Assembly (NCBI GenBank): GCA_023405875.1
Contig: JAEXXN010000505.1
Coordinates: 1-6,219, forward strand
Length of the DNA: 6,219 nt
From: Bacillota bacterium
GTDB taxonomy: Bacteria > Bacillota > Clostridia > Lutisporales > Lutisporaceae
Direction of reading: 5' to 3'
Below are positions 6,139-6,219 of the stretch, piece by piece; position 1 is the stretch's first letter, and every line of letters starts with the position of its first letter. A model generated the notes under the pieces. That model did no database searches, had not been told where the DNA came from, and saw nothing but the letters and a program-made list of their open reading frames with translations. The translations under genes and the position numbers were made by a program.

Positions 6139-6219
6139 ATGGATTGTATAAGCAGGAGTGACTTGATTGGAATGTTCTATTCGGTCAGAAATACGATGGT
6201 AATGCAGAAGGATGAACTG
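6139..6219 (+). CDS. dhaL: Probable dihydroxyacetone kinase subunit DhaL, 5' part only
   Basis: Only the first 27 codons are in the window. The reading starts at an ATG preceded by GGAGGG (6125-6130) and stays open to the end. The residues (MDCISRSDLIGMF, then VMQKDEL) fit the opening helix of DhaL, which normally leads into a TELDxxIGDGDHG nucleotide-binding segment just beyond the visible end. In the family DhaL holds the nucleotide and passes phosphate to the substrate bound on DhaK. The position 15 bases after dhaK is the standard gene order and is the main support for the call. The diagnostic metal-binding aspartates are not visible, so the ATP-dependent and PTS-dependent types cannot be told apart. 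Confidence 0.75.
   Translation, partial: MDCISRSDLIGMFYSVRNTMVMQKDEL

Overview
All supported genes lie on the + strand and are tightly packed. Strong AGGAGG-type ribosome binding sites, frequent AGA/AGG/ATA codons, TTG and GTG starts and a moderately AT-leaning composition suggest an anaerobic Firmicute, most likely a member of Clostridia. This is inferred from style; no marker gene is present.

Layout: (1) 2-1020: the 3' end of livG and all of livF, the two ATPases of a branched-chain/hydrophobic amino-acid type ABC importer, overlapping by 4 bases. (2) 1036-2199: a class I PLP-dependent aminotransferase, 15 bases after livF. (3) 2231-3253: a zinc-dependent medium-chain dehydrogenase resembling sugar-acid dehydrogenases of the RspB/LgoD kind. 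(4) 3271-4032: kduD, 2-dehydro-3-deoxy-D-gluconate 5-dehydrogenase, recognised with high confidence. (5) 4033-4190: a 158-base spacer, the only sizeable non-coding stretch, with a long near-perfect hairpin and a candidate promoter. (6) 4191-5090: a DapA/KDG-aldolase superfamily enzyme that keeps the Schiff-base chemistry but lacks the dihydrodipicolinate synthase substrate arginine. (7) 5122-6123: dhaK. (8) 6139 to the window end: the first 27 codons of a probable dhaL.

How the genes may work together: KduD interconverts 2,5-diketo-3-deoxygluconate and 2-keto-3-deoxygluconate (KDG). The neighbouring zinc dehydrogenase could make the 5-keto substrate from a C5 epimer or related sugar acid. The DapA-family enzyme could cleave KDG, or a similar 2-keto-3-deoxy acid, to pyruvate plus glyceraldehyde. 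DhaKL could phosphorylate that triose and feed it to glycolysis. This would be a non-phosphorylative KDG route that ends in a Dha-type kinase instead of KdgK plus KDPG aldolase. The Liv-type transporter and the aminotransferase at the front are the puzzling part: they may form a separate amino-acid module, or they may point to an aminated or carboxylate substrate. No transcriptional regulator, KduI, KdgK or DhaM lies in the window. The family calls are firm; the joint pathway is inference.
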